From positions 1 through 64,000 of the forward strand of contig OUQQ01000006.1 of the NCBI GenBank assembly GCA_900404475.1: a stretch of 64,000 bases of DNA. The letters run 5' to 3'. The stretch is from Spongospora subterranea. Lineage: Eukaryota; Endomyxa; Phytomyxea; Plasmodiophorida; Plasmodiophoridae. This document shows, piece by piece, positions 35,358-46,255 of this stretch. The first letter of the stretch is position 1, and each line of letters opens with the position of its first letter. Position numbers and translations under genes: made by a program. The notes under the pieces were generated by a model. It was given only the letters and a program-made list of their open reading frames with translations. It did no database searches and was not told the origin of the DNA.

Positions 35358-35777
35358 TCACGACAGCGGTCTGAGCTTGGGAATCACCTCCTGAAATGAG
35401 TCCACACACGCCTGCATATGGTGCTTGAACAACGGGCGAATATCGCCGACCCCGTTGAAGAACACGGACGCCTTGAACCGCACCTCGCCGTCGTTCAGGT
35501 CGAGCTCGAAGTTCCCGGTGGCCAGCGCCCAATTGGTTCGCACGAGGATCTCGGCGACGCTGAACCGGGTCAGCTCCGGCAACAGGAACATGGCCACGTT
35601 CCGGATCAAAAGCAGGTTGCGGTCGGTCCACTCGATCACGACCTTCTGGTCGACGGCCCGGTTGGTGATCATGAACGTGATCCGATCGCCGGTCACGCTC
35701 CCCTCCGAGTAGTCCAATCGCAGGTCGTCCAGCGCGCTCAGGATCTGTTTACAGAGGACGGGACCGTTCTCGGCCAT
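35358..35777 (-). CDS. YbjN-family protein, copy 2
   Basis: The intact single-exon frame encodes 139 residues. It reads MAENGPVLCKQILSALDD, then VRTNWALATGNFELDLNDGEVRFKASVFF and a final amphipathic helix MQACVDSFQEVIPKLRPL. The GNFELDLNDGEVRFK block is a nearly ideal YbjN signature, and the lengths of all elements agree with bacterial single-domain members. GC content is higher than in most neighbours. It lies 467 bp upstream of copy 1 on the same strand, so a local duplication followed by divergence is the simplest history. Unlike copy 1 it has no intron in the shared domain. Function in eukaryotes is unknown. Confidence 0.65.
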   Translation of the reverse strand: MAENGPVLCKQILSALDDLRLDYSEGSVTGDRITFMITNRAVDQKVVIEWTDRNLLLIRNVAMFLLPELTRFSVAEILVRTNWALATGNFELDLNDGEVRFKASVFFNGVGDIRPLFKHHMQACVDSFQEVIPKLRPLS

Positions 35778-36004
35778 TGTTTCCCTTCGCCCGACGCCCT
35801 CCTGTTCCGCCCCGGCCAGTAATGTGCCACGAGTAATACAAAAGGCGTTTGGCCGATCGGCCCTTTTTATCCCTCGTCACACCGTTTGGAACCGGGTCGA
35901 GATTTTCGTGTGGGGGGGGGAAGGCGTGTTGGGGATTGGTTTTGGGGTTGTCCATGGTTTGTTGGCGACAATGACGATGGATTGTATTAGGATGATGTGT
36001 GGGA

Positions 36005-38256
36005 TTATGAGTTATAGGCGGAATGGGATTCGTAGGAATGGAGATTGTGGATGCCCGCCTCGCGCTGGGCGGCGTGCGTTCGACACTCGAATCGGAGGAC
36101 GTCGGTGTGGAGACTGGCGTGAAGATCGGGCAGGGATTGCTGACCGATATCCTGATCACCGTCAGAACACACACTGGAGCGTGTTTTCGGGAACACGGAA
36201 CTAACCTGGAATCCATGGCATATTCCCGTCTTGAGATAAGGGAGATATCGGTGAAGGGATCCCTTATCGATAACGGATCCGGATACGCCCTGGGCCACTT
36301 TAATCGCCTAAACACAACACACACACGGGATCAGACATTGTGGCCGTTTTAACCCGTTCGTGATCAATAAATACCTTCGTGGTCTGGAAATATCGCTGCG
36401 ATGATCCTCGTGCTTGGGCCTCAATACTCCCCATCCCCCGATACTTCTTCAACCTCACCCCGTCCTGGAAAAAGTACTCGCCGGGCGCCTCTTCGGTCCC
36501 GGCCAACATCGACCCCATCATCACACAGGACGCGCCCAGCGCCAGCGCCTTCACGATATGCCCCGAGCTGGAGATACCGCCATCTGCACATGGAAAACGG
36601 TCAGGGAAGATGACGCACCCCTGTACAACGGGCGCGGCTCCACCAACCTGCACAGACCGGAATACCATGGCGCTTGGCGTAACGAGCCACATTATAGACT
36701 GAGGTCGCTTGACCACGGCCGACCTGATGGAATGATCGTCAATATTGGACACCGAATGTTGGAGGGGAAACCGGGCAGTGTTGGTCATGATCGTGTTGAA
36801 CATACGGCGCAGACTTCCTGGGTTGTGCAGATCGAACCGATTCCCATTCCGACACGAAGACCATCGGCGCCCGCCTCGATCAGGTGCTGGGCCTGAAGTT
36901 TCGTGACGATATTCCCGGCCACGACCTGTTTAGAGAGCGGTGAACACACACGGGTCCAATGGCGATGGCGATAGTACCTGTAGGTCGGGATAGGTGGACT
37001 TGATGTGCTTCAACATGGCGATCTGATATAGGGAGTCGCCTTGCGAGGAATCGATGACGATGACGTCAACACCGGCCTCTACCAACGCCTTTACCCGTAA
37101 CTTATCGTGATCACGTGTTCCAATCGCTGCACCGACTAATAACGACAGGTCGGCCGATTTCGAGGCGAATGGGAAATCGCGGTTCTTCTGGAGATCGGTT
37201 CGGGACATGAGCGCCGTCAACTCGTACCTGAATAGACCAATTGAGGACCGAACCCCATGGGCAATCGCGAACGAAAATGGCCCATCATTACTTGTCGTTG
37301 ACGACCGGCAGTTTAGCGAGTTTACAGTCCTGTTATGATTGGGAATTTAGGGAGGAGGAGGATTCGGGGACAACAGACGGCGGGAGGAATTGACCTTCAG
37401 CGCCTGATTAGCCTGTTCGAGCGACATATCATCGGTGGCCACGACCAGTTTCGTGGTCATCACTGAGGACAGAGACTGATAACGATCTTCCAGGAAATCG
37501 ATATCGCGACTCGTCACGATCCCTAATATCACAATAGTCGTGTTCAATATATATATCGACGGGATGGCGATAAATCAATGGCGATTCATCGATGGCATTA
37601 CCGAGTAGTTTCCCGCCCATACGCCCCGTATCCGTGATTGGAACACCAGAGAAACTGTATTTGAGACGGATCCGATCGATATCCTCGATCGTGTGAGTTG
37701 GGGACAATACAACCGGATCGGTGATAAACCCGTTCTTGAACCGTTTCACCTATGTCGACGGGTCAGTTCGATTGGCGGGCGATGACGATAGGGAACGGGC
37801 GTGATGTACCTTGGCGACTTCGGCGGCCTGGTCCTCGATCGACAGATTACTGTGGATGATACCGATACCCCCCTGTAGCGCCATGGCGATGGCCATGGCG
37901 TGCTCAGTGACGGTATCCATGGGCGATGATACGAACGGCATCTGTCGGGGGATAGATAAGAAGGGGTCAGAGACGGTCGTCTATTCTGGGGGATTGAACG
38001 ACGGCGGGTGGATCATACGTGGAGTTTGATCTTGGTCGTGAGACGGCCGGATATGGTCACATCCTCCATACCGAACCCGATACGACTGCACAAAGGGACC
38101 CGGGGGATTTACCATCAGAGATATCGATGTTGACCAGTTTTATTACCCGGGAAGGATGATGATATCATCATACGCATATCCATATCGGGAATTGAACATC
38201 TCCTTTCCGCTCAGACCGTCAACTACATCGTCATCGGATTCGAACGAGGTCCCCAT
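36005..38256 (-). CDS. Inosine-5'-monophosphate dehydrogenase
   Basis: IMPDH oxidises IMP to XMP with NAD+, the committed step of guanine nucleotide synthesis. Reading down from 38256 ([21 protein letters not shown]) gives [13 protein letters not shown], then [28 protein letters not shown] Bateman pair of CBS domains follows ([30 protein letters not shown]). Next come the catalytic barrel strands ([34 protein letters not shown]) and the active-site loop [16 protein letters not shown] with the catalytic Cys. After it are the [20 protein letters not shown] phosphate site, the [11 protein letters not shown] loop and [12 protein letters not shown]. The tail is spliced from HGFQ to [10 protein letters not shown] and ends [14 protein letters not shown], matching the usual GGVHGLHSYEKR end. 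All domains are present, split by many short introns. Confidence 0.92.
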
Positions 38257-38690
38257 CTCCTATAGCGATCGCCGATTATTCCCACACAATATCACCAATC
38301 ACCCAGAACAGTGATTTATACTGGCCCAGGTCAGGTCCCCACTTGGCCAATTCCTCAGACACTGTTACTTCTGTAACGGTAGTCACGGACTTGACGGACT
38401 TGTTGTTCGACTGTACCTTAACGGTAGAGTCACTACAGTGTACACACCATGATGGCGCTAACCCTTGATTGCCCCTGATGGATGTCTGGTCTGGTCCGTG
38501 GCGATAGAATCGCTCATCTCCAGAATCATTCTTTGCTCCATGGTTTTCAGCGCCATTGGTTTCGCCCGTAATGTCAACAAACCTCCCAACAATGTGTGAA
38601 AACGTCGGGCAATGTATAATTACTAGTGTCAATTTCTATGGCACATGTCTCGTGCAATCCCTTACTGTTTCCACCTTTTGTCATCGCAGT
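38257..38690. promoter_or_regulatory. IMPDH upstream region
   Basis: A TATAAAT element on the minus strand (near 38308-38316) lies about 55 bases before the IMPDH start. A GTGTACAC palindrome occurs near 38438, like those upstream of the lectin-cornichon gene. An open minus-strand frame at 38276-38632 has no domain and probably is leader sequence. Confidence 0.35.
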
Positions 38691-39605
38691 AATTAGAGGA
38701 CTGATGTGTAGTCCTTTGCTTTTCCTCTGTTCATTGGCTGTTTTATTTCACGTTTTGTGCTTTTGCTGTTGGCTTCCCTATTTGATTCATGTATGTGTAT
38801 TCCTGAGCCAATATTTATGTATTGTGTGTGAATATTATTCCTGCTCTTGGTAGTGGGTAATTCGTTGGGGGCATTGCTTGTACCGATGCCCCGGTAGGTC
38901 GCATGTGAAACAAGCCGTTGCTTGTTTCTCATTTGTGCATTGCTTTGCCTGGTGGTTATGTTCTCCGCACTTCGTACATCGCTGCTTTCCTCAATAATTC
39001 TTGATTTCGCATCCCAATCGTAAGCATTGACTGCACATGTTTTTACATTTGATTCTTGGTTTTGCGATCAAATATTGTCCTGCATATACTTGAATATGCT
39101 TGTTGTGAATTACCAGCTGCGCCTGCTTGGCAGTTGCAAAAGTAAGCAGCGCCGTATTTGTCCCAACGTTTTCTGCTTTCGCTGGGTTTTGACCCTTAAT
39201 TGAATTGAAAATTTGCCCACTTTGGATCACCCATCTTGGTAATCCATAAACGACTATTTGTCGATCTTGGTCGTTCTTTTCGAGCTTGTCAGGACGACAG
39301 TTTTGTCCTTGGAACTCAGCAATGCGTATAATGTGAAGGTATTGTCCTGTGTGACGTTGATGTTTGTCATTAATTTTGAAAAGAAATTTGGATTTTTTAC
39401 CTTTGAGCAAATGCTTGAATATAATGGCATTCTCTCCTTTAATCTCCAGGTTTTCCTGAGGGTATGTCTTGAACCATGGGACTTGCCTGTCCACAGCGCT
39501 CATAAACTTGCCCATGTCATCTGCAGAGACTATCGCCTGCTTGTAGTTGGTTTCATCGGTCGCCGTATATTGTGCCGGTCGGCTGCTGCTCATGCTTCCC
39601 TTCAT
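38691..39605 (-). mobile_element. Non-LTR retrotransposon ORF1 (gag-like) remnant
   Basis: Reading down from 39605, an open frame of 204 residues has an RRM-like region (QIVVYGLPRWVIQSGQIF, NTALLTFATAKQAQLVI). It ends in a run of zinc knuckles. The first, CSQCLRLGCEIKNY, is damaged and is followed by a stop. Two intact CCHC knuckles follow just after the stop in another frame: CTKCGEHNHQAKQC and CFTCDLPGHRYKQC. This is the layout of ORF1 proteins of LINE-type elements (Tad/I-like). No reverse transcriptase follows before IMPDH, so the copy is truncated. The tail near 38700-38850 is basic. Confidence 0.65.
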
Positions 39606-39833
39606 TTCTTCATCGTGTGCACGTTATCCTTATTCGTGACCTCTGTTCTCCATCTCCTGTCGTTTGTGGTAATCTCCTTCTCTACCTTATCGGTTTCCAT
39701 AAGGTGTTCTTCACTCGGTTTACTTTTCTCTCTGGATGGCATCATGCCGGCCGTGGCGGACTCGTGGTGATTGCGCCACCTACTGTACATTGCCATCATC
39801 GTAATATTTGAGCAAGGCGCCGACAAGTCTGTT

Positions 39834-39929
39834 CTTGCAATCGAATATTTCGCAAAATCCACTGCGATGTAGTGTCTGATGAGGACGTCGCAGTGGATTT
39901 TGCGAAATAACTAGTTATTCGATTGCAAG
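39834..39929. repeat. Long near-perfect hairpin (inverted repeat)
   Basis: The left arm is 39834-39867 and the right arm 39888-39929. Arms are identical when reverse-complemented except for an extra 8 bases (ACTAGTTA) in the right arm. The loop is 20 bases (39868-39887). The outer end is CTTGCAATCGAATA and the inner end CACTGCGA. The fold is long enough to resemble a foldback MITE. Confidence 0.85.
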
Positions 39930-40471
39930 AGAAGCTGACTGTAGTGCTTTCTTATGAGTTATCGTCCTGTAATAATTACTGTAGAATTCATAACAGCATC
40001 GAGGACAACGCTTACTTGTTATGTCCCAATAAACGACCAACTGCATATCAATGTCGGGACGAAACTCGAGTGTCGTCGAGTTGACATCGAACCCATTCCC
40101 CGGATGGGCAAACTCCCACCCGACCTGGACTGAACAATACCGGGTCATTTGACTTGTTGTGTACATTACTACTACTGTGTACAGTACGTACCCTCATCCC
40201 CTCCACTGTACACCACCCATGGCGCCACCCGACTCCCCGCCCGTTCACCAGCCCTGGCCTTCGTTCGACATCGGTCGATCCCCAAATCTATTAGCGGAGT
40301 GATGACAAACAAATACTTTTCGTGCAGCTCGTGCTGACCTGACGAATACAGAAAATGGATTGTGCCGTATTTTTTGTTATTTGCCGAGCGGCAACAGCGT
40401 AACTGCTCGTCGTCGTGTGGTGAATCGGCAAAAACTGTACTGCATTGGCACTGCTCTCGAAAATCGCTCAT
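39915..40471 (-). CDS. Hypothetical protein, possibly truncated by the hairpin
   Basis: A minus-strand gene may start at 40471 (MSDFREQCQCSTVF) and splice near 40210 into the frame QVGWEFAHPGNGFDVNSTTLEFRPDIDMQLVVYWDIT. The first part is Cys-rich near its N-terminus (CQCSTVF.. RCCRSANN) and contains a basic stretch. The second part is beta-like. The last residues (SLAIE) are encoded by the hairpin arm, so the original 3' end may have been replaced. I do not recognise a family. Either part could be a chance frame. Confidence 0.3.
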
Positions 40472-41047
40472 TGCTGTGATTGAAACACGAATTTAGAGTT
40501 CACGTTTTCAACTTGTCGTCAGTGTAAAAGCGTCGTCGGTAAACCGAACTCAAGCAGATCCCCGGCGGTAAAATGTTGACTTGACCGGGGGTGGTCTTCA
40601 AGGAGCCCTGTTCGACTGGCGGATTGACAATCGAATCGCCATATCTGTATTGAGTTGTATAATGCTTAGGACGTTAAGCCAATTATGGGCCTTATTTTTT
40701 GTACGACGGCTACTTTTTGACCACAGATGATAAAACGATGGAATTTATTTTACGCTATGGCAGCCAGATTGTGGGTAGATCTCCCAAACGCTGTTCGACG
40801 CCGTTGTACAAGATGGTCGTCGGCCGACGACTCCGGGCACCAGATGTTGGTCGTGGTCCCCATGATCGGATTATGTCATGAGCCATGGCGCCATTCCTGC
40901 CGCCCTCAATCTCATCTACAGTACCTGATTGGATTGATGTTGTGTGTTTGTGGAACGCGTTCTGGTGAGATATTGTAAGTTTTGCGACCCTGTCGTGCTG
41001 ATATCCAAATCGGACGATCGACCCATCAAGATCAAGCTCCACCAAAC
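40472..41047. other. Stretch without a convincing gene
   Basis: Open frames exist on both strands (for example 40755-41096 minus) but show no domain, no splice consistency and ordinary shadow-like composition. The right side probably holds 5' exons of the ankyrin gene. Confidence 0.35.
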
Positions 41048-41662
41048 ATGAATTCCGAGCCCTGTGCAGATATTCAGACGGATCGATCATCATCAAATGA
41101 TATCTGCGGTCGGTTGGAGCCTGGATCCGTCGGGGATTTACCAGCGTCTTGCCGACGCTGTGTTCCTGAAAAACGCGGACGAACTAGGTGCGATGAATCG
41201 CCAACGATCATTCTGGGATCGGTGTTGAACACGAATATCAGATCAATGGGAAAAGGATGACGATGTGAGTGAATATGGATATGAACCCGTTAATAATGGG
41301 GTAGATTTAGAAGCGGCGTTGGAGGTTGGTCTATTACAGGTCGGTGAAATCCGGATCAGGATGCGCTGTGTTGATTGTTGATGAGATTGCGGTGGTAGGC
41401 GGTGGCCGCGAACGACGTGGAGACGGTGAACAATCTGATCGCACAAGGGGCCGCGGTGGATTGCCAGGACTCGGTCACGATGAGCAACGCCCTGCATATC
41501 GCATGCTGTTTCGGGCACATTGAGGTCGGGCACATCCTGATACGGGCCGGGATTGACACGGAGGCGATCAATATCGAGGGGCAGATGCCGGTAGATGTGG
41601 CCAAAGACCATGGCCATAACGATATGGTGTGTATGATCATGCTCATTGAATACACATCGTGA
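41048..41662 (+). CDS. Small ankyrin-repeat protein
   Basis: The last exon (from about 41400) reads AVAANDVETVNNLIAQGAAVDCQD, then NALHIACCFGHIEVGHILIRAGIDTEAIN and QMPVDVAKDHGHNDMV. These are two and a half ankyrin repeats with good consensus (ALH-A...GH-x-E-x-x-x-x-L-x-x-AG-x-D). A 59-nt intron (about 41340-41398) joins the exon to EYGYEPVNNGVDLEAALEVGLLQ. Earlier exons are uncertain: the frame with QRLADAVFLKNADELGAMN fits better than the first open frame with a Met. The protein is short and likely mediates one protein contact. The frame ends with LIEYTS. Confidence 0.55.
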
Positions 41663-41779
41663 TTAGAGTGTAGAACGGTTCCGCCCGTCATCGACACAAA
41701 CACCATTTACCCAATTCTTGAGGTCTTGTAATTCCAGCCAAACACCGATTTCCATTGCTCATATGGGCAGGACTGACCC

Positions 41780-43620
41780 AGCAGTTCTCGCTTCACATTG
41801 TTCTACATAAGCAGTGTCTTCGCATTCTCAAATGAAGAGCCATCGTGTTACCTTCGAAGATTGTCAGATTGCTGCTGATTTTCATTGGCCAACTGTTGTG
41901 GCAATCCGCAATTCACAACGATCGTTCATCGGAGAGCGCAACATTATCCACATGATCAAAAACCCCTCTCATTCTCGTTAATGGCTGGAAAACCTCGGGA
42001 AAACAACTCGGGATTCCTTCCACTAAGACACGTCAAACTAGAATCATGGCCATTGGACACATGGGACTATCAGGTCCTGTTAGTTTCTGGTTCCGCTTAT
42101 TCCAATACCGTCAACTCTTTTGATCCCTCGACCATTTGATCACTATTCATGCAATCAGGCACAACAAAGTCATACATTGTGACTTTTGGTGCATTGGCAA
42201 ATCACGTCGTGGATATTACCACACATTTCAGTACGTTCTAGTCATCCCACGATCTGAGTAGCTTTGTTGAGCTAATTCCCTGCGGCGTTGCCGATCATTT
42301 CACAGTAGTAAAATGGTCTGATTAATTGGTTCAAGGGATTTGGGATCGTTTTTCAGCACGTTTTAAATCAAGGTTCACATTCCAAGGATCATGTAGTCCA
42401 GGAACTGTGTGCTCGTCCACATAATCAACAGCATTTCGTCAGCGCCTATACTCCCTGGCTAATGGCACTCTTGGCGTTGTCAACCGCCACATTCTTGTTT
42501 TTACTGAAATCATTATCTATCCGAATTTCCGTTCCAGGATTGCCCAAGTGTGATTCCTTTGGTCAAATATGGTGACTAACCAAAAGTGGTTCACTCCTCG
42601 TATTGGATTTGCTCCTGTCACCATAATTTCACAGGTCTAGAACCTACTACTATCATGACCGGCATCTTCCTATCACCTCGACCAGGTTTTCGAAATTCCG
42701 ATTACGCCGGAGCGTTTACGAAACTTTCCAGTTCTTTGGTTGATGAGATGGATGAAATTCACAGGGAAGGCTCAGATCCCATTTCTCATCAGCGACAGCA
42801 GCAACACAAGACCAGGTCAAAACGTAGACAGGTAATAGCAATTAACTTTGCTGCGGAAGACTACGTCCTTGCTAACAACAAACATCAACATTCAACAACA
42901 GCGTCGCAAGTCTCAGTACAATTGATCAAGACCATCGCAAATTGTGAACCATCTCATTTATGTTGTTCGTGATATGGTTTACGGATGAGTCTGCCGACGT
43001 ACATGCTCAACGTCTTGAATATCACGACAATGCCAGACTGAAAATGACGGCTTGAGGATATCTCTCTCACGAATGGATCTTACATGGTCGAGCAAATCCG
43101 TAAGAATCCGGATTCAGGCGAGCCCTTGTTGTCTGGAAAGGATTTGAATCGTCTGATTCTACACGGGAACCATTTACTTCGATGGTTGAAGATNAAGTCT
43201 CAGTACAATTGATCAAGACCATCGCAAATTGTGAACCATCTCATTTATGTTGTTCGTGATATGGTTTACGGATGAGTCTGCCGACGTACATGCTCAACGT
43301 CTTGAATATCACGACAATGCCAGCCTGAAAATGACGGCTGAACGTTTTGAGGATATCTCTCTCACGAATGGATCTTACATGGTCGAGCAAATCCGTAAGA
43401 ATCCGGATTCAGGCGAGCCCTTGTTGTCTGGAAAGGATTTGAATCGTCTGATTCTACACGGGAACCATTTACTTCGATGGTTGAAGATGCTCCATCTGAG
43501 GTGTATGATCCTTTTTCTATTTCTTTGCTGGGTTCCTGTTAAAGAAGGGAGTGTTCTGCAGACCAGCCGCAGCCTTTGTCCCCCTGAGTATTTGTAGCAA
43601 GTCTTTGCGAGCATACAGAA
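41780..43620 (+). mobile_element. Dead Ty3/gypsy integrase fragment
   Basis: The core of a retroviral-type integrase can be followed through three frames. It includes HCDFWCIGKS near 42180, the GSHSKDH segment near 42370 with the preceding catalytic Asp position read as Asn, and QQHFVSAYTPW near 42430. After the integrase comes NFAAEDYVLA and a C-terminal module beginning DESADVHAQRLEYHDNASLKMTAE, as in chromovirus integrase tails. Many stops and indels make it inactive. Part of the tail is present twice because of the contig-join artefact at 43194. Confidence 0.7.
42908..43488. repeat. Unmerged contig overlap at N 43194
   Basis: Bases 42908-43193 recur at 43195-43488, separated by a single N. 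The first copy lacks 8 bases present in the second (after ACGGCTGA) and has one substitution. This is what a join of two overlapping contigs leaves behind. Confidence 0.8.
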
Positions 43621-44276
43621 AGAGAGCTTCGCGTTGATGATGAACGAGTTGACTGCGATACGACAACGACTTTTGTCGAGAGGTTCACTATATGATTACC
43701 AAGTGTGGGTGATGATCCTGATCGGCGTTCATCTGCTCTTGCGCTCAGATGAAAATGGAGACACTTGCTATGGAAGACTTTTTATTGATTCTGACGGCGT
43801 TTGATGAGCTTGGATACCACAGGACCTTGAGCTTGCGTTTTCTCAGATCCCGCGTATCCTTGACAACGACCTGATCAACTCGACCAAGCTCATTAAACGG
43901 CGTCATATCCAATTAAAGTATTTAATAGCGTTCAGTTCATTCCGATTCTCGCATCAATCAGCCATTCACCAGGGATGTGATACTTCTGGCGATTCCTCTG
44001 TCTGAACTGCGATGATGTCAGCGTCCTAGCTGATCGGTTTCGCGTCATTGAATTTTCCGCGCTGGATTCTGGTACAATAATGAACAGCCGGTTCTGGTCT
44101 CGTAGCGAGTGATAGTCCCCAATACCAATGGAGGTCCGCGCTATAGCTATGTGTACACAAGGTGTACATAGCTGGTTGGAGCATTCCTGAGTCGAACTCC
44201 GTGAGTCGCGCGGAGCGGCCTCGTGGTGAGCGGCCTCGTGGTGCGTTCTGTACTTCTGTTTGGTCATACGCCAGAT
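43621..44276. other. Decayed element-flanking sequence, no gene
   Basis: No supported gene. Visible items are a TGTACAC-AAG-GTGTACA double palindrome at about 44152-44168 and a short tandem repeat of GAGCGGCCTCGTGGT near 44212-44241. Confidence 0.35.
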
Positions 44277-46018
44277 TCACTGTGCGCAGCCCGCCTGTGG
44301 ATATTCACTACATAATGCGTGTACAGACCACAGATTGATCGACATTGATCGAAGTCGCTGGGTCGGGTGTGCGATTATCGGCAGGCAAGTCCTCGTGTAT
44401 GACCCACATTGGGTCTTGAGAAGAATTTGAGGCGGATAGCTCAGACCTTTGATCGAAAAACAACGGTACGGTTGAAGTTTTCTGCACAAAGCAGAGAGAT
44501 ACTTCAAGTTGCGACATATCAAATCTGTGCGACTGATCGATGATGAAATTTAATCGAAAGGATGTGATTTTCGGCCATTTTTCCCACGCATGGTGCACTT
44601 GTCGGGTTTGCTGAGAGTATTGGGATTGTAAAACTTATGCCCTGATTTGCCTGCGAACCATAATTACTGTCGCTGCTGTGGTGTTTTATGTGCTTGATGG
44701 AAAATCTCGCCGGGACCGCTTGCCTGATTGATAATATCATCAATGGCTGGCTACGGCTTCAACTTGCCAGACATTCCAATCAGTCAATATATATTTATTT
44801 AACAGCACATATCTTGGATCATCCATAACCGCAAGAACGGAATGTTCTCCGGTTTACAAAGTCCATGGTGCTACCACTGAAAAGCTCTGCAGCCACATCA
44901 AGACATATACGCCCGGCAACTTGAATCATCTCTCTGCTTCGTACAGAAAACTTCAACCGTACCGTTGTTCAGATTGGTAAAAAATGTCGTAAATTCCAAT
45001 CAAAGATCTGAGCTATCCGCCTCAAATTCGCCTCAAGACCCAGTGGGTCATACACGAGGACTTGCCTGCCGATAATCGCACACCCAACCCAGTGTGAATT
45101 GTCAAGCTATATTACAGTGTTTGAGTGTGGAAATCAATGCTGAGACGTCTTACATTTAGCGGGATCAAATACAATTTCCGTTGAGGTGTAAAGTGTGCAG
45201 CTTCTCGCCGATGGCGATTGATGATTCGTGTCCCAGATACCTGCAGTAGGACTGAATCCAACAACGCAATTGACTGATGGGAATGCATTGCAAGTTGCAG
45301 CCGTAGCCAGCTGTTCATGATATCATCCGTCAGGCAAGCCGTTCCGGCGAGATTTTCCATCAGCGTCCTGGAATTGATCTCCGACATGAACTGATGCTCC
45401 AGGCGGTTGTTAATCAAAGCCTCTGGCACGATACTGGTCGCCGTTTCAATACAAACTGTATTGAACGAATCCTGATCTGGCGCAATGAAGGTGGCCTCCT
45501 TTAGCAAAATTTGTAGTTTTCTGAACTGAAATCANACACGAGGACTTGCCTGCCGATAATCGCACACCCAACCCAGTGTGAATTGTCAAGCTATATTACA
45601 GTGTTTGAGTGTGGAAATCAATGCTGAGACGTCTTACATTTAGCGGGATCAAATACAATTTCCGTTGAGGTGTAAAGTGTGAAGCTTCTTGTCAATGGCC
45701 ATTGATGATTCGTGTCCCAGATACCTGCAGTAGGACTGAATCCAGCAACGCAATTGACTGATGGGAATGCATTGCAAGTTGCAGCTGTAGCCAGCCATTC
45801 ATGATATCATCCGTCAGGCAAGCCGTCCCGGCGAGATTTTCCATCAGCGTCCTGGAATTAATCTCCAACATGAACTGATGCTCCAGGCGGTTGTTAATCA
45901 AAGCCTCTGGCACGATACTGGTCGCCGTTTCAATACAAACTGTATTGAACGAATCCTGATCTGGCGCAATGAAGGTGGCCTCCTTTAGCAAAATTTGTAG
46001 TTTTCTGAACTGAAATCA
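44277..46018. mobile_element. Transposon fragments with Ulp1-like protease, inverted copies
   Basis: Minus-strand frames at 45112-45507 and 45692-45991 encode CLTDDIMNSWLRLQLAMH followed by KLYLIPLNV. This resembles the start of the C48 (Ulp1/SENP) cysteine protease fold that several DNA transposons carry. The plus strand at 44696-44785 encodes a diverged copy of the same block in opposite direction. A flanking block is also inverted: 44300-44530 (minus sense) matches 44920-45090 (plus sense). All copies are short and broken. The catalytic His-Asp-Cys set is not visible. The two minus-strand copies are mostly an assembly duplicate (see next entry). Confidence 0.5.
45053..46018. repeat. Unmerged contig overlap at N 45535
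   Basis: Bases 45053-45534 recur at 45536-46018 with about 97 percent identity by eye, separated by a single N. Differences are scattered substitutions, for example around 45205 versus 45687. The abrupt end of both copies at the same sequence (CTGAACTGAAATCA) points to contig ends. Confidence 0.75.
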
Positions 46019-46255
46019 ATAACACTTGACAATTTAGACAGCATGCTTCTACCTGCAATAAATTCCGAAACCTTCCAAGCAAACTGAGTAATGTTTATCT
46101 GGAATAAAACCTCGAGCCATCAAAATTTTGTGACACTTGTCCACCAGATTTTTTGGCAACAAATCCAATGTCTGAAAAATAGTGTCGGAATGGAGACCCA
46201 CAAGAATTTTCGCAGCTCAGATGAAGGAATTGTGTCCAGTATGGTATTGACATCG

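Noticed and set aside
39258..39811. Plus-strand hydrophobic frames opposite the gag-like gene
   Set aside because: They mirror the minus-strand zinc-knuckle protein and show no independent signal.
42908..43488. Biological tandem duplication in the integrase relic
   Set aside because: The single N and the contig-end style differences fit an unmerged assembly overlap better.
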